DNA of 64,000 nt from JAFDZV01 sp964455525 (GCA_964455525.1 CAYVWR010000003.1:1-64000), one strand, 5' to 3'; shown: positions 17,313-26,503, counted from the stretch's first letter. Program-made: numbers and translations. The notes: generated by a model from the sequence alone, not told the origin.

Positions 17313-18704
17313 TTAGCGCAGGCGGCGCATCTGTTCTGCCGATTCCGTCTCGCGGCGGATGCGATCGAAGTTGTAGATGGCCTCCCCTTCAGGCCCGAGA
17401 TCGAGATCGCCTTGCAGTTTGATGAGCAGGCGTTGCAGGATTGCGGCGGTCTCTTCCTTGCTCAGCTCCTTCTCGCCGAGCGAGACCAGGGCAAAGTAGA
17501 TCTGATCGGCGGTTGCCTGCCAGAGTTTCTGCTGGAAGATGGCGCGCATCACCTTCTTTTCCTGGTTGCGCTTCAGGCGCTCCGCCTCCTGTTTCCTGAC
17601 GATTCCAAGGCGGACAAGCGAGACGGTGAAATAGAGCAGGGAGAAGGTGATCGGCAGATAGCCGAGGAGAAATGCTGCCAGCCCCGTGGTGAAAAACGGT
17701 CCGTAGACCGCCAGCGTCTGCAATCCGCCCGCCAGCAGCCCCAGGCCAACCACCATGGTAAACGCCACCATGCCGATGATGGCGAGGTTCCGGCCGGTGG
17801 AATTGCCGGAATGCTCGTAGGGCGCCTCGTATTCCTCCCAGTAGCGAACGACCTTGGCATCGGTTTTTGCTGCGGTGCCGGAGATAAAGCTGTCGAACTC
17901 GCCCACGACGACCCCATCATCGGTGATGGTAGGCTCGCCATCGAACCGGACCAGATAATCGGCCATGCGTTCTTCTGCATCGGTGATCGAGCAGCCCGAG
18001 AGCGCAACGATCTCGGCGGGGGTAAGGATACCGCGATCGGAGCGAAGGAAGGCGGCGACCTCCTTTTCGTTTGCGAGCGGATCGGATGCAGCCCGTTCCG
18101 GCCCGATCGCCAGATCGTAGATGGCGATGATAAAGGATTTCTCCTTGGCGCCGATCCCTCGCGGCGTTCGCACGTTCCGGTACCGATAGCCGTGGTTGTC
18201 GATGCCATAGTCGTAGGCCGGGGATATCGCACGTGTCCAGAAGGCGAAGCGCAACCCTTCGCTCACCACCCGGAACAGCCCTCCCAGCATGTCGCTGGAG
18301 CGATCGTTACGGTCATCGCGGTCGTTTGAGCGTTGTGCCAGAACAAGCGCCAGCACAATCACCAGCATCACCACAAAATAGACGATAACCATCAGGCCGA
18401 TCCAGACCTTGAAAAAGACCTTGAAGCCACGCCATAGTGTCTGCTTCACCTCGGCCCATTTTTCGGCGGCTGTTTTGGTGCCGCGTCTGCGCAGCGGCAT
18501 CTCGAAGACGAAGAGGAGATTGCCCTGCTCATCATAGCTGACACGAGTGACATAGAGTTCCATCAGGCGTGCCAGCGCATCGCGGGCTTCATCAACGGTC
18601 ACACCGGTGCCCGTTGCCGCATCCTGTGGTGTTATCGCCCCTTTGGTTGTCGGGAGTTTCTTCTCTACCAGGGTCAGGGCTTGTTCTGATACGGTATGCT
18701 TCAT
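17313..18704 (-). CDS. membrane protein with winged-helix-like ends, function unknown (463 aa)
   Basis: The start is placed at ATG 18704 (MKHTVSEQALTLVEKK); the open frame upstream has no protein character. The N-terminal ~75 residues (ITPQDAATGTGVTVDEARDALARLM) look like a small winged-helix fold, and a similar stretch recurs near 215-250 (LTPAEIVALSGCSITDAEERM). Hydrophobic spans lie at about 107-127 and in a cluster at about 298-365. The C-terminal ~90 residues are charged helices. Two helix-turn-helix-like modules around membrane spans suggest a membrane-tethered regulator or a protein built of protein-interaction winged helices. I do not recognise the family. lexA-like genes lie upstream on the same strand. 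Confidence 0.7.
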   Translation of the reverse strand: MKHTVSEQALTLVEKKLPTTKGAITPQDAATGTGVTVDEARDALARLMELYVTRVSYDEQGNLLFVFEMPLRRRGTKTAAEKWAEVKQTLWRGFKVFFKVWIGLMVIVYFVVMLVIVLALVLAQRSNDRDDRNDRSSDMLGGLFRVVSEGLRFAFWTRAISPAYDYGIDNHGYRYRNVRTPRGIGAKEKSFIIAIYDLAIGPERAASDPLANEKEVAAFLRSDRGILTPAEIVALSGCSITDAEERMADYLVRFDGEPTITDDGVVVGEFDSFISGTAAKTDAKVVRYWEEYEAPYEHSGNSTGRNLAIIGMVAFTMVVGLGLLAGGLQTLAVYGPFFTTGLAAFLLGYLPITFSLLYFTVSLVRLGIVRKQEAERLKRNQEKKVMRAIFQQKLWQATADQIYFALVSLGEKELSKEETAAILQRLLIKLQGDLDLGPEGEAIYNFDRIRRETESAEQMRRLR

Positions 18705-18878
18705 TGGATGTGTTGATCGATCACAGATACGGTATCGAAAGGGAACGGGCCAGCGATACGGCCTGTTCGGCTGTTCAGAAGATAACGCGGCGAGTGGCCG
18801 TATCGTTGCTACAGTACTGGTGTTCGCCCCGATTGGTTGCATCGTTGCGCCACGGTTGTGCCCCCGGCAGCGCGGCAA

Positions 18879-19361
18879 TCATCGGGCGGGGCGGAAGTTT
18901 CGGACGGCGAGCGCCGCCACAAGCACTCCCTGGACACGCACACGATCGGCCGGAATATACATCGGCTGATACTTCGTGTTGGCCGGGACAAGGCGGATAA
19001 CATCCTGATCGAAGTAGATCCTCTTCAAGGTGCTTCCAAGCCCCTCCACCCATACCGCACAGATATCGCCGTTGCGGGGAGGGATATCCGGCCGGATAAT
19101 CACATACTGTCCGTCGAGCAGTCCCGCGTCGATCATCGAGTCGCCATCGACCACAAGAAAATAATCGTCGGGACGGATGCCGGGCACCAGGTCCTCGATG
19201 CGGGCCGGCTCATTGCGGAGATCCTCAGGCTGGTCGCGTGCTGTTCCGGCAGGGATCATCCCAAGCAGCCTGAAGCTCGGGTCCGGTTGCCGATTCATTG
19301 GAGGTGGTACCAGTATGCCACGATATGGCATGGTCGGTTTGTGTGGTGCTGGCGATTTCAT
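18879..19361 (-). CDS. LexA-like S24 autopeptidase without DNA-binding domain (160 aa)
   Basis: ATG 19361 follows AAGGAA. The protein is a complete S24 peptidase: cleavage-type bond A38-G39 in GMIPAGTA, nucleophile S75 in GDSMID, and general-base K113 in GSTLKRIYF. The first ~30 residues are proline-rich and contain no winged helix, so it should not bind a LexA operator by itself. It resembles the LexA encoded just upstream across the whole peptidase domain (WVEGLGSTLK versus WVEGEGSTLK; VPANTKYQP versus VPANPRYQP), so it is probably a duplicate that lost or replaced its DNA-binding part. UmuD has a comparable layout, but no umuC polymerase gene is nearby. Confidence 0.85.
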   Translation of the reverse strand: MKSPAPHKPTMPYRGILVPPPMNRQPDPSFRLLGMIPAGTARDQPEDLRNEPARIEDLVPGIRPDDYFLVVDGDSMIDAGLLDGQYVIIRPDIPPRNGDICAVWVEGLGSTLKRIYFDQDVIRLVPANTKYQPMYIPADRVRVQGVLVAALAVRNFRPAR

Positions 19362-19440
19362 GGTGTTCCTTCGAGTACCTCTACATCTGCGACTCATCAG
19401 GAGACGGGCCGTGTTGGTGACGACGAGATTGGAAACAACA

Positions 19441-19469
19441 GCGCCGGGATCGGTTCCCGATCCCGGCGC
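19441..19469 (-). terminator. hairpin between lexA and its paralogue
   Basis: GCGCCGGGATCGG (19441-19453) is perfectly inverted at 19457-19469 with a 3-nt loop. On the minus strand it is followed by a GTTGTTT stretch, so it probably ends lexA transcription. Confidence 0.7.
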
Positions 19470-19513
19470 CATTTATCATGTGCACTGCCTGTAGCATTGT
19501 GCTCATGGTTGGC

Positions 19514-20143
19514 TTAGAATGTAGTAACAGCAAGAGCTGCGATCACCACACCCTGAATCTTTACCTGATCGGCCGGATATGTCTGCGGTTGATACCGGGG
19601 ATTTGCCGGGACAAGACGGATGTTCCCCTCTTCAGGATAGAGATACTTCAGCGTTGATCCCTCCCCCTCCACCCAGACGCTACAGATGTCGCCCGACTTT
19701 GGTGCTGTGTCCGGTCTGACCACAACAAGCTGCCCTGGGAGGATATCGGCGCCGATCATGGAATCGCCGCTCACTACCAAGAAGAAGTCGTTTGGATGGA
19801 GCTGGGGGATAACATCAGTAAGTCTGCTCAGCCGACGTTCCGGTGCATCGACCACGTCGGTAAGGGGGCCGGCAGAGATCGAGCCGAGCAGGGGCCATGA
19901 CGGAAGAAGCGATGCATGCCCGCGATCGGAAAGCTGGATGGCGGTCGGCCTGCCATAACCGAACCGTTTGATCTTGATATACCCCTTGGTCTCCAGAGCA
20001 TCCAGATGCTGGTAGGCCGGCGATGGGTCCTTGAAGCCAAAATGATCGGCGATCTCAGGCCCGGTCGGGAAACGCCCCTCCCGATCGTGGAATACGATAA
20101 TGAAATCGAGTATTTCTTTCTGGCGTTTTGTAAGCTGCCTCAT
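19514..20143 (-). CDS. lexA: LexA repressor
   Basis: ATG 20143 has a strong AAGGAGCGAT site. The 209-aa product has an N-terminal winged helix (MRQLTKRQKEILDFI ... FPTGPEIADHFGF ... ALETKGYI). The S24 domain has cleavage bond A91-G92 in LLGSISAG, S128 in SGDSMI and K166 in GSTLKYLY. It represses SOS genes and cleaves itself when RecA filaments form. The recognition helix is diverged from that of E. coli LexA, so the operator is probably lineage-specific. A palindrome about 165 bases upstream is a candidate for autoregulation. Length and domain order are normal for LexA. Confidence 0.92.
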   Translation of the reverse strand: MRQLTKRQKEILDFIIVFHDREGRFPTGPEIADHFGFKDPSPAYQHLDALETKGYIKIKRFGYGRPTAIQLSDRGHASLLPSWPLLGSISAGPLTDVVDAPERRLSRLTDVIPQLHPNDFFLVVSGDSMIGADILPGQLVVVRPDTAPKSGDICSVWVEGEGSTLKYLYPEEGNIRLVPANPRYQPQTYPADQVKIQGVVIAALAVTTF

Positions 20144-20308
20144 ATCGCTCCTTGAAACTATGCCTTCCTTCTCACGCTGCAATGGACGTGAGAAACGATT
20201 GGAGATTGATCGGTCTGTACAAGGGGTGTTCGGTATACTATGGCCTGCCGTGTCCACCAACTCCGCATTTCCGCAATGCTCGCTGGCCAACTGCCCGCAG
20301 TAAATATA

Positions 20309-20328
20309 CTCCTAAAACTTTAGGGGAG
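20309..20328. promoter_or_regulatory. candidate LexA operator
   Basis: CCTAAA (20311-20316) is inverted as TTTAGG (20319-20324) with a 2-nt centre, inside a longer CT...AG frame. It is in AT-rich DNA upstream of lexA. Assignment as an operator is inference from position and symmetry. Confidence 0.35.
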
Positions 20329-20701
20329 AATAAGAATACTGGTTGTAGAGATCAGGCCGCTATGGTTCCCGGCGCTCCAGAGCATATCTGCGGAGCAATC
20401 GTATAGGGATGCGCTGCCGGGATCGGTACTGAGCAGGGGTGATTGGGCCGATACAGGGACAAACCAAAGATACAAAAGAGGGGGGAACTACAAGGGCCAA
20501 TCGCTGCTGCGCATCTGATCGTAGCGATCATTTTGTAAAAACATGGGGTAATCTGGACGATATTGACTTGAGGAAGCACTTTAACTAAACAGGTATAACC
20601 CCTATTGACTTGTGCATGGACTCGCAGTATTTTCGCTGCCAGCTTTAAATCCATGCCGGTCGGCATTCCCCCCCCCATTTGATCATACTACTTGTGTAAC
20701 A

Positions 20702-21250
20702 ATGGCTACGACGATGGAACTCAGCCCTTTGGTCAACTCTCCCAGGTTTGATCTTGCACGTATCCGTCAGCTTGGGGAAGCACGCATCGATATTGCGCGG
20801 AACGCGCATACCCCGGATGAGTGGAGGATGCTCTGGAAGCAGTCGGAGAATCCCTACCCATTTACCCGAGGGAACTGCTGCAAGCAGTGGATGGAATACA
20901 AGGTACATGATTATAGCGCCGAGATCGGATTCTTCATCGATATCATGGGGCTGCCGATCTATGCGTTCGATACTCACTACGCGATGTTCACCAGCCCCGA
21001 TAATGCGTTCTATTTCGGGGTCTGTATGGTCGGCGAAGGGGAAACCCCGACGCCGCCGGATGCTATCCGCCTACAGTTTGTCGAGCAGAACATCTTTGCT
21101 ACTACGATCGAGCTGGAGCGGCGCGGCATCGTCTTCGATAGCCCTCCGGTTCCGTGGGAGAAAGGGTCGTCGCTCTGTCGTGGTTCCTTTCGTACGCCCA
21201 ATGGCATCTGGGTCGATCTCTGGGGCATGGTGGAGTCGCAACGCTCTTGA
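20702..21250 (+). CDS. VOC (glyoxalase/bleomycin-resistance fold) family protein
   Basis: Start ATG 20702 gives 182 aa; ATG 20714 is also possible and no ribosome-binding site is clear for either. The C-terminal ~110 residues fit one VOC module pair: EYKVHDYSAEIGFFIDIMG, then AFDTHYAMFTSPDNAFYFGV, then IELERRGIVFDSPP and GSFRTPNGIWVDLWG. The N-terminal ~60 residues, including a CC pair (GNCCKQW), are additional. VOC proteins bind a metal and act as lyases, dioxygenases or drug-binding proteins; which applies cannot be told. It is divergent from lexA and ends at a strong hairpin. Confidence 0.8.
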   Translation: MATTMELSPLVNSPRFDLARIRQLGEARIDIARNAHTPDEWRMLWKQSENPYPFTRGNCCKQWMEYKVHDYSAEIGFFIDIMGLPIYAFDTHYAMFTSPDNAFYFGVCMVGEGETPTPPDAIRLQFVEQNIFATTIELERRGIVFDSPPVPWEKGSSLCRGSFRTPNGIWVDLWGMVESQRS

Positions 21251-21257
21251 TTGTCCT

Positions 21258-21320
21258 GGCAGGTGGATATTGTCATGATGGCCAGTGCAATCTCATGGCC
21301 TTCATGACAATATCCCTGCC
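21258..21320 (+). terminator. long imperfect hairpin after the VOC gene
   Basis: The arm at 21258-21284 pairs with 21296-21320; the core GGATATTGTCATGA / TCATGACAATATCC is perfect and is extended by GGCCA/TGGCC and GCAGG/CCTGC. A CTTTATTTC stretch follows. The stem is far longer than needed for termination. Confidence 0.7.
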
Positions 21321-21330
21321 CCTTTATTTC

Positions 21331-22596
21331 TCTGCGTTGCCATTGGCGGCCTCCGTGCATAACACCGTCCTCGGTGTGGCTCTTGTCCATTGAGATCGCT
21401 GCAAACAGCCTATAGATGAGGGATCGCTGCTGCGGCCTGTACGGCCCGATTCCCGGTTGCGGGAGAGAGAGGGCTTCGGTGCCCGGCTCCTCTGCTGCGC
21501 CTCCTGCTGGCTGAACAACGATGATCGCCGCCGATATCCCCATATCTGCTCCCTCGACGGTCGGTACTGCATTGCGTTGCTCGGTCCCGGACGAATTCCC
21601 CCTGATCTTGCTTCTTCCGTAGCGATTTGCGATGTTGCACGCGTCCAGATCAATATGGTTCCGGCCTGCCCCTTCCCGATGATCCTACGATCGTATTGTT
21701 CCCCGTGCATAACCTTGAGCGCGAGATAGAGAATAACCATGACAGATAAAGCCCTGTTTGGTATTGCTCGTTCGTATGTGCGGTGGTGGTGCTTATAGGG
21801 ATACGGCTCCCAATAAGCCTTGCCGATGGTGGCAGGCCATGCATGTACCAGGGATAAGCCCCGGAACGCGCCCGTTCTATAGGTTGATATGCTGGTGTAG
21901 CATCAGCCTCGGTGTATCTACGTTTCAGGCATCCCGGCAGTTCAGACTCCGTGACGCCTGGAATCTGGTGCTGAGTCCATACCAGGTTCCGTGCCCACAC
22001 AATCCTTGTCTGTTTCATTGCCTGCGTGATATACGTGTCGCCATAGGGCGTTGCCCGAGCCATATGGGCTGCCTTGCGTAGAGCCGCGGTTCCGTACAGT
22101 TCTGCCCAATCATCCAGGGGTGATTATCATGGTGTCCGTGCTGTGGTGCATCGCGGCGGTGAACAATCGGAGCCGTATGGTCCCTATGCAGCCGCATAGC
22201 GTGGTGATGATGGCTTTTTGCGCAACCAGGAATCATGGGGCAACCATTGGTGAGCTGTTTGAACCTCTGGTACTATCGAATTGAGATAGTGCATCGAAGA
22301 GGGAGCGCGGCGGAGCTTCATCTCTGCAAGCGAGGTGGCTGCTCTGCTCCCCCCGATCGCTCGGGATCAACGGTTCCTGGATTCTCCGCATACCCGGTCC
22401 CGATCGGCATGCCTGGACCCGGGCGATGCAATTCGGAACAACCCTGTATCCATCCGTGCACCCGTATATGAGAGGGCGCCGATGGCATAGAGAGGGTGGT
22501 TTGCGATTGTGTGGATATGGAGCCATGGTGCGTGGTGGTGCAATGCCCGGCCCATATCGGTTGTTATCTGAATTCACTATAGAGGAATACGTTCCC
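21331..22596. other. gene-poor accessory DNA upstream of the RiPP precursor
   Basis: About 1.27 kb in which no open frame has convincing protein character on either strand. The sequence just before 22597 (TATAGAGGAATACG) supplies the ribosome-binding site of the precursor gene. Confidence 0.4.
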
Positions 22597-22776
22597 ATGC
22601 ATGGAGAAACGACACCGGCTGATGGCCGCCCAAGCTCCGAAAGGGGGGTGGATATCAATATTCGGAAGCTGTATATGGCTCCACGGCTTATTGTTCACGG
22701 TACGCTGGAGAAGATCACGGGAAATGTAGGGAATGGATTTCTCGACTTTCCGCAGGGGTCATCAATAGCAGGGTGA
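22597..22776 (+). CDS. lasso-type RiPP precursor peptide (59 aa)
   Basis: ATG 22597 has GAGGA ten bases upstream. The leader contains the lasso leader pattern Y..P.L..HG....T as YMAPRLIVHGTLEKIT, matching the consensus recognised by PqqD-like B1 proteins. The putative core follows: GNVGNGFLDFPQGSSIAG. If the conserved leader Thr is at -2, the core starts at Asn and the ring would close on Asp8. If it starts at the Gly just after the Thr, the ring is the classical Gly1-Asp9. The B1 and B2 genes lie 6.2 kb downstream on the same strand. The product would be a small modified, secreted peptide; a cyclase gene is not visible here. Confidence 0.65.
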   Translation: MHGETTPADGRPSSERGVDINIRKLYMAPRLIVHGTLEKITGNVGNGFLDFPQGSSIAG

Positions 22777-23256
22777 TCGCATGCTCGTGCGAATGCTGTC
22801 CAGGTCCGCATCCGTGCATACGCCTTCCTTCCGGCTCGGCGCGGTTGAGAATCCACGCTTCTTATGCTCGAAGATTCATCGGCACCACGAACCAGCGTGT
22901 GTGCCCTGACTATTTCTCCGGGCATTTCCTATCATACTTCCTGAACCCATAAGTGTTGCCGGTACGGTGCGCAATGCCGATGGAGATGGCTGTATTGCGG
23001 AAGATATGGGATGGGGGCAGACCCGTCCGGTCTGTACGATTGGTTCGGCGATAGGTGTTCCGGCACATCAGGTCAGTGCGGGACATTGCATCTGCCGTAT
23101 GGATCGGCTGGCATGGCGGGCTGTCCGCTCCCATTGTATCGTCTTCCCTGAACATAGACTCTTTAGGGCCTGCAACACCGGGGGGGGTATGCATGGGCCG
23201 TATACGCATGCCATCCGATGGCCAGGGGGGCGCAGATCACGCATAGAGATGCGAAT
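22777..23256. other. gene-poor stretch after the precursor gene
   Basis: I see no second precursor, immunity or transporter gene here in any frame. Confidence 0.4.
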
Positions 23257-23349
23257 CTATTTTTCGTGATGTATAATACTTGTATGCCCCACCTCGTCGT
23301 ACGACGGCGGGCCGACAGTCCAGCCATCGGCCACGCGATATTCGACCAT
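23257..23349 (-). CDS. candidate 30-aa peptide with strong ribosome-binding site
   Basis: On the minus strand an exact AAGGAGG lies ten bases before ATG 23349. The frame reads MVEYRVADGWTVGPP, then SYDEVGHTSIIHHEK, and stops at TAG 23257-23259. The start codon and the ribosome-binding site lie in a potential hairpin, and a second 11-bp perfect hairpin lies upstream. The peptide matches no family I know. Its place next to a RiPP precursor and divergent from a secreted-protein gene makes a peptide or small regulator possible. The main support is the quality of the translation signal. Confidence 0.4.
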   Translation of the reverse strand: MVEYRVADGWTVGPPSYDEVGHTSIIHHEK

Positions 23350-23406
23350 TGAATTTGAACCTCCTTCAATGCTACATCAGGAGAATATCACAACCGTGAT
23401 ATTCTC
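23347..23406 (-). promoter_or_regulatory. ribosome-binding-site hairpin plus upstream hairpin
   Basis: CATTGAA (23347-23353) pairs with TTCAATG (23365-23371), placing the minus-strand AAGGAGG mostly in the 11-nt loop and the ATG in the stem. Upstream on that strand, GAGAATATCAC (23381-23391) is perfectly inverted at 23396-23406 with a 4-nt loop. It may be an attenuator or operator, or a translational switch for the 30-aa gene. Confidence 0.45.
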
Positions 23407-23659
23407 GTTGGTTGTGTCGTGCTGTTGTTTCGCTGAGCAGGCCATTCGTATCGTTCCAGGGCAACGGCCCTCCGAGTAGGAGGTGGTTTCTGACGAGTAT
23501 TCACTGGTTTGGAACTACCAGTGATGGTATGGCGTGTCTTTGAAGCAATCATCCAGATTTCCGGTCCTTGTTGATTCGCAGAGGTTGAGGTCCAACTTCC
23601 ACTGCGTCTTCGCTTTCCGCATCTATCCCCATATCCTTATCCATTAAGGGATTTAACCT

Positions 23660-25561
23660 ATGGTTCCTCATTACTACCGACGCGGGCGCCGTACGGCGTG
23701 TCCGTTCCACTCGGTTGTGGCCCTTTTTCTCCTGTTTGCCACAGCTTTCACCTCCGACGTCACTGCACAGACCGGTCGGCGGTATGTGTATTTCCCATCG
23801 GCCGATACAAAGGATGGGCGTTTCCTCTCAATGGCCGGAAGCGGCCTGAACACGCTTGGTGAAGACATCGTTCTCAAGCTTGCAGCCCCAGGTTCTACCA
23901 GCTCTATCGAGATTGGCATCTTCGACGGCGAGACCGGAGGGCAGTGGGATCAGGGAACGGTGCAGATGGACTTCTCTTTATACGCCGATCCCAGTGGCAA
24001 TGGCAGCGGCACCACCCGTATACGACAGTGGAGCGGCGCGCAGATGCCGGACAACGACTGGTTTGTCGCAACGGTTCCGCATGCTGCCAGCGCACGCGGT
24101 GCCAACGGGGATTACTTCTATACGTTGCGTGTAAGCAATCCAGACCCGGCTGCACTGGCCTGGAGCAGCTTCAAGCTTCGCACCAACGGCACGGTGGTGG
24201 CGCTGCTCGATCGCCCGTTTGCCTACACTGCCCCGTTGCATAGTCTGGCCGATGCACAGGTGATCTTCCCGAATTATCCTACGCTGACGCCGACGACATA
24301 CGACGGCACCTGGAGCTTCTTTATCCAGTTATCACGTCCGGCAACATCGCTGACGATCTGGGACGGCGATATGGATTATGGATCGTACGATTGTTCGGCC
24401 AACGACACCGACGATCCCGATACGCCGAACAACGGCATTCCATCGTGGGCCTCGGCCAATTCCGCGGCAGTGCCGGAGGGCATTGCCACCTCGACGCTCC
24501 CCTGCGCCGATGGCGGTGGCAACCCGACCGGAGGAACCACCACAAGCAACCCGGCCGATGATGCACGTAACGAGGTGGTGCGCCGCTCGCCGAACGTGAG
24601 CTATCAGGTGATCGATCCCCGTGGTGTTCGCTATCTGAACGATAACCCGTCGGGCAATCTTGAGTGGGAGCAGTTCCGTCTTGCCACGGGCACCTTCAAC
24701 CGCAGCCAGATGGACTATCGGGTCGATTCGCTTCCGGCCGGAGTATACGAGGTGCGGGTTGTCGGCGTGGACATGAACAATCTGAACGCATGGCGCTTTC
24801 CATACGATGCGCTTGGCGTTGATTCCACCGGCGCGCCTGTGGTGCCGATCCGTCCAGGCCGGATCACCGGCTCTATCTATTACGATGTCAATGGCAATGG
24901 ACGCCAGGACAATGACGAGCCGGGAATTCCCTCGGTGACCGTATCGTTGAACAACGGCATGCAGATGCAGACCGATAGCCTCGGCCGCTACCAGTTCAGC
25001 AATCTGGAGCCGGGCACCTATGTCATCACCGTGGATGACGAGACGCTCACCGCCGATGTCAGACCGACGAGCGATCCCGACGGCGTCAATACTCCGAACA
25101 GGGCAACCGTTACCATAACCGCCGGGCAGACGGTACGTGTGGCCGATTTTGGGTACAAGAGAACCAGTTCCTCGGTGTGCACCGGTACCAAGCCGGTTGC
25201 CTACTGGACAAATTCTTCCAACTGCTGGCCGCTCAGCCGTATTACGATCGGCTGCATGTCCTATACCAAGAGCCAGGCATTGCGTATTCTGCAGAAAGCC
25301 ACTGCTGGCGATAAATCCTATGTGCTGGCCGCAGAGTATATCGCGGCAAGGCTTAATATTGCCGATGGCAATAATGGCTCGTCCGTGGACTATACGCTCA
25401 ACCTGGCGGGCGTCTGGCTGGCATTGAATCCGATGGGCAGCGGTGTACGGGATGTCAATGGTAGCTGCGGATATTCATCGCCGTGGGGTCTTGGAAAAAT
25501 TATGCACAGATCTTTACAGGTGTTCAATACCTGCAAGCCCCGGCCGAACTGTTTCCGGTAG
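23660..25561 (+). CDS. secreted SdrD-B-like/GYWK-domain protein (633 aa)
   Basis: A signal peptide (~1-36, ending VTAQ) precedes a large beta-rich region starting RRYVYFPSADTKDGRFLSM, with FDGETGGQWDQGT and IWDGDMDYGSYDCSANDTDD. An SdrD-B/Cna-B-like fold follows at about 410-500 (GRITGSIYYDVNGNGRQDNDEPGI... split as GSIYYDVNGNG and GRYQFSNLEPGTYVITVD). The tail at about 510-590 (KPVAYWTNSSNCWPLSRI ... YTKSQALRIL) is the YW..N...WP module seen at the ends of many secreted proteins. It is closely paralogous to the 26504-28573 product. No type IX sorting domain is visible. It probably acts outside the cell; its function is unknown. Confidence 0.8.
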   Translation: MVPHYYRRGRRTACPFHSVVALFLLFATAFTSDVTAQTGRRYVYFPSADTKDGRFLSMAGSGLNTLGEDIVLKLAAPGSTSSIEIGIFDGETGGQWDQGTVQMDFSLYADPSGNGSGTTRIRQWSGAQMPDNDWFVATVPHAASARGANGDYFYTLRVSNPDPAALAWSSFKLRTNGTVVALLDRPFAYTAPLHSLADAQVIFPNYPTLTPTTYDGTWSFFIQLSRPATSLTIWDGDMDYGSYDCSANDTDDPDTPNNGIPSWASANSAAVPEGIATSTLPCADGGGNPTGGTTTSNPADDARNEVVRRSPNVSYQVIDPRGVRYLNDNPSGNLEWEQFRLATGTFNRSQMDYRVDSLPAGVYEVRVVGVDMNNLNAWRFPYDALGVDSTGAPVVPIRPGRITGSIYYDVNGNGRQDNDEPGIPSVTVSLNNGMQMQTDSLGRYQFSNLEPGTYVITVDDETLTADVRPTSDPDGVNTPNRATVTITAGQTVRVADFGYKRTSSSVCTGTKPVAYWTNSSNCWPLSRITIGCMSYTKSQALRILQKATAGDKSYVLAAEYIAARLNIADGNNGSSVDYTLNLAGVWLALNPMGSGVRDVNGSCGYSSPWGLGKIMHRSLQVFNTCKPRPNCFR

Positions 25562-25600
25562 GATGGGGAATTCATATCTCCCGGACAGAATTGTTTGGCA

Positions 25601-25630
25601 GGAAAAGCCCGGAATCTTCCGGGCTTTTCC
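25601..25630 (+). terminator. terminator after the first SdrD-like gene
   Basis: GGAAAAGCCCGGAA (25601-25614) is perfectly inverted at 25617-25630 with a 2-nt loop; the closing arm itself contains CTTTT. Confidence 0.85.
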
Positions 25631-26503
25631 CGTTAATCCGTCATAATTACCTGCGATAATGCCCTGCATATTATGGGCGGCGATGTGTGGTGGAGCCAGT
25701 GACCGATTTTCGGACATTTGTTCATGAAAGCCGCTACGCACGAACATCATGCCATTATTATCTCTTCAAAGTATGCGTACGGGTATCATATCCGGTTCTT
25801 GGATTTCATCGATTCGTTCATTAATATTGCAACCTGTTCACAGTACACAGAGCCATATAATCCAGATGGCATACTGTGATGCCTATGACAATAGTGCGCT
25901 TGAGGTCTACAGGTGTCCGGGTGTTCCAGACGATTGTTAACCAGAACATCGTCGCTGATAATAGCCCCGGAATGATAGGGATCATGATATAATTCCGATG
26001 CGAGTACCACCAACGCATCTCGATCGGGATACCAGATCCAGCGCAAGGTCCACCGTCTCTATTAGATCAACCTAGATACATACTGTCGGAGCTTTATGCC
26101 GGTCAAGGCCGGTTTTCGTGGGAGCGCATTGATTATCTCCGTACATGGACATAATCAAAGCAGGCCGTAACTGCCAATGGCCTCTCTCTCGTTGGAGCAT
26201 ATAGAGGAGTGCCCCGTTGACCCCGGGGCCTAATGCCGGGTATCCCCCCTGGCTCGCGCATATGGTAGTGACGACTACCGGTTGCCAGACCCGAGGCGTG
26301 CAAACGTCGAGGATGGAGTGATGGTTAAGGCTGCTGCCCAGGGCTTTAAAGCTATTTCTCCTTCGGCGTCACCGTTGCCTCAGGTCCTGTTCAGCAGAAG
26401 CAGTCACGTACTGTCGTTATCTCGAGCTACCGTTGTTTCAGCGGTTATCGACGTGTCGGTCCTGCACATTCCCTCAAATTGAACCATAGGACGAACACAG
26501 ACA
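25631..26503. other. gene-poor stretch between the two SdrD-like genes
   Basis: No supported gene. AGGAC near 26487 serves as a weak ribosome-binding site for the next gene. Confidence 0.4.

Noticed and set aside
23340..23372. T-arm-like sequence (GGTTCAAATTC) on the minus strand
   Set aside because: The needed 5-bp T stem and the other tRNA arms are absent; it belongs to the ribosome-binding site and start of the 30-aa frame.
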